From contig CAJUQU010000242.1 in NCBI GenBank assembly GCA_910588595.1, forward strand, positions 1 through 6,473: a stretch of DNA of 6,473 bases, given 5' to 3'. Origin of the DNA: an uncultured Lachnospiraceae bacterium. GTDB taxonomy: Bacteria; Bacillota_A; Clostridia; Lachnospirales; Lachnospiraceae. Position numbers and translations under genes: made by a program. Every line of letters begins with the position of its first letter. Position 1 is the stretch's first letter. A model generated the notes under the pieces. That model saw only the letters and a list, made by a program, of their open reading frames with translations, searched no databases and was not told the DNA's origin. Shown piece after piece: positions 5,473 to 6,473 of this stretch.

Positions 5473-6213
5473 GTGAAGTTATTTTCTATAACGGATGTTG
5501 GCAGGAGAAGGGAAATTAACGAAGACTATTTATTTACTTCGGATAAGCCGGTGGGAAACCTTCCAAACCTTTTTATTGTGGCGGATGGTATGGGAGGACA
5601 TAACGCGGGGGACTATGCGTCAAAGCATGCGGTGGACAAGGCGGTATCAGTCATCGAGCAGTACACGGACGAGTTTGATGCGGAGAATATCCTGCAGAAG
5701 GCGATCGACGATGCCAACACACACATCAACAAGATATCCAGACAGGACAGAAAGTACAAAGGGATGGGCACCACGTTCGTGGCAGTCACTTTTGAGGGAA
5801 GTCATGTGACAGTGGCAAACGTTGGAGACAGCAGGATGTATATCGTCAACGATTTTATCACCCAGATCACAAAGGATCACTCGCTCGTCGAGGAGATGGT
5901 GGACATGGGCGGCATAGACAGGGAAGCGGCAAGGATCCATCCGGACAAAAATATCATCACGAGGGCGGTCGGCGTCAAAGAGTATGTCCTGGTGGATTTT
6001 TTTGACGTGCATATCGGACCGACGGAAAAACTGCTGCTCTGCACAGACGGACTTACCAATATGCTAAAGGATGAGGAGATACACAGGATTATTGCTGGCA
6101 GCGGCAGCTTAGAACAGGCAGGAAAGAGTCTGATCGAGGCTGCCAATGAGAATGGCGGGCGGGATAATATAGCAGTGGTTCTTGTGGAACCGTTTGGAGG
6201 TCGGAATGATTAA
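5473..6213 (+). CDS. prpC: PP2C-family Ser/Thr protein phosphatase (PrpC/Stp)
   Basis: This metal-dependent phosphatase of 246 residues reverses phosphorylation by the adjacent kinase. PP2C motifs appear in order: RREINEDY (12-19), VADGMGGHNAGDYAS (36-50) with Asp38 and Gly39 as metal ligands, GMGTT (97-101), NVGDSRMY from residue 116, ITKDHSLVEEMV, ITRAVG, LCTDGL with Asp192, and GGRDNIAVVLV with Asp231. All key metal-binding aspartates are present, so it should be active. There is no transmembrane segment, so it acts in the cytosol. The protein starts VKLFSITDVGRRREINED, a normal length and beginning for bacterial Stp/PrpC. GTG 5473 was chosen from the ribosome site; earlier in-frame starts add up to 22 residues with no family resemblance. 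It is the first gene after the predicted promoter at 5368-5396, and its stop overlaps prkC. Confidence 0.95.
   Translation: MKLFSITDVGRRREINEDYLFTSDKPVGNLPNLFIVADGMGGHNAGDYASKHAVDKAVSVIEQYTDEFDAENILQKAIDDANTHINKISRQDRKYKGMGTTFVAVTFEGSHVTVANVGDSRMYIVNDFITQITKDHSLVEEMVDMGGIDREAARIHPDKNIITRAVGVKEYVLVDFFDVHIGPTEKLLLCTDGLTNMLKDEEIHRIIAGSGSLEQAGKSLIEAANENGGRDNIAVVLVEPFGGRND
6194..6200 (+). promoter_or_regulatory. Ribosome binding site of prkC inside prpC
   Basis: TTGGAGG lies within the last codons of prpC, 5 bases before ATG 6206. It supports ATG 6206 over the in-frame ATG 6221, for which the spacing would be 20 bases. Confidence 0.75.
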
Positions 6214-6473
6214 GTTGGGAATGCTGATAGGCGGCCGTTATGAGGTGCTAGAGAAGATCGGCACTGGCGGCATGTCAGATGTATATAAGGCAAAGGATCA
6301 AAAGCTGAACCGCTTTGTCGCTGTGAAGGTGTTAAAGCAGGAATTTTCAGAGAACAGGAATTTTGTTTCGAAGTTTCGGGTGGAGGCGCAGGCTGCAGCC
6401 GGACTCATGCATCCAAATATTGTAAATGTATATGATGTCGGTGAGGAGGAAGGCGTTCACTATATCGTGATGG
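6206..6473 (+). CDS. prkC: Ser/Thr protein kinase (PrkC/Stk1 type), N-terminal part only
   Basis: The first 89 codons are present and the gene continues past the right edge. It is a Hanks-type kinase. The glycine-rich ATP loop is IGTGGMSDVY at residues 18-27. The ATP-binding lysine is Lys41 in VAVKVLK. Glu60 is the expected helix-C partner of Lys41. The segment HPNIVNVYDVGEEEGVHYIVM (69-89) leads to the hinge. In PrkC proteins a transmembrane helix and extracellular PASTA repeats that sense cell-wall fragments follow; those lie outside the window, so their presence is inferred from the family and from the prpC partner. The start overlaps the prpC stop by 8 bp, implying translational coupling. 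In B. subtilis this kinase phosphorylates, among others, translation factors, which fits its place beside translation genes. Confidence 0.93.
   Translation, partial: MIKLGMLIGGRYEVLEKIGTGGMSDVYKAKDQKLNRFVAVKVLKQEFSENRNFVSKFRVEAQAAAGLMHPNIVNVYDVGEEEGVHYIVM

Noticed and set aside
1..6473. CRISPR array, mobile element, tRNA, rRNA, defence or biosynthetic system
   Set aside because: No spaced repeats, transposase or integrase frames, attachment sites or structural RNA genes were seen. Every large frame on the + strand is a recognised housekeeping gene.

Overview
The window is a conserved housekeeping block of a Gram-positive bacterium, most likely a member of the Clostridia and probably Lachnospiraceae. 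This rests on three things. The gene order is priA-def-fmt-yugP-rsmB-rlmN-prpC-prkC. The Shine-Dalgarno sites are strong and purine-rich (GGAGG type). AGG and AGA are used heavily for arginine, with roughly balanced GC content. The genus cannot be fixed from the sequence alone.

Layout: all genes are on the + strand. The 3' end of priA (replication restart helicase) enters at the left edge. It is followed by def (peptide deformylase), fmt (Met-tRNA formyltransferase), a membrane zinc metallopeptidase of the YugP family, rsmB (16S rRNA m5C methyltransferase with an N-terminal NusB-like domain) and rlmN (radical SAM 23S rRNA/tRNA adenine-C2 methyltransferase). Gaps between these genes are 20 to 77 bp, which fits one operon. 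A 236-bp gap (5237-5472) then separates rlmN from prpC (PP2C phosphatase), which overlaps prkC (Ser/Thr kinase) by 8 bp. prkC runs off the right edge after about 89 codons.

How the genes fit together: Fmt formylates initiator Met-tRNA and Def removes the formyl group from new proteins. RsmB and RlmN modify the ribosome near the decoding site and the peptidyl-transferase centre. PrpC and PrkC form an opposing phosphatase/kinase pair for Ser/Thr phosphorylation. The block therefore couples protein synthesis to a growth-state signalling pair, an arrangement common in Firmicutes.

I see no mobile element, CRISPR array, tRNA, rRNA or novel defence system. The least explained DNA is the rlmN-prpC gap. 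It holds a compact structured element with mutually exclusive pairings, a 14-codon mini-ORF with an ideal ribosome binding site placed in a hairpin loop, and a good extended -10 promoter for prpC-prkC. These are the main candidates for something undescribed, and all remain inference.
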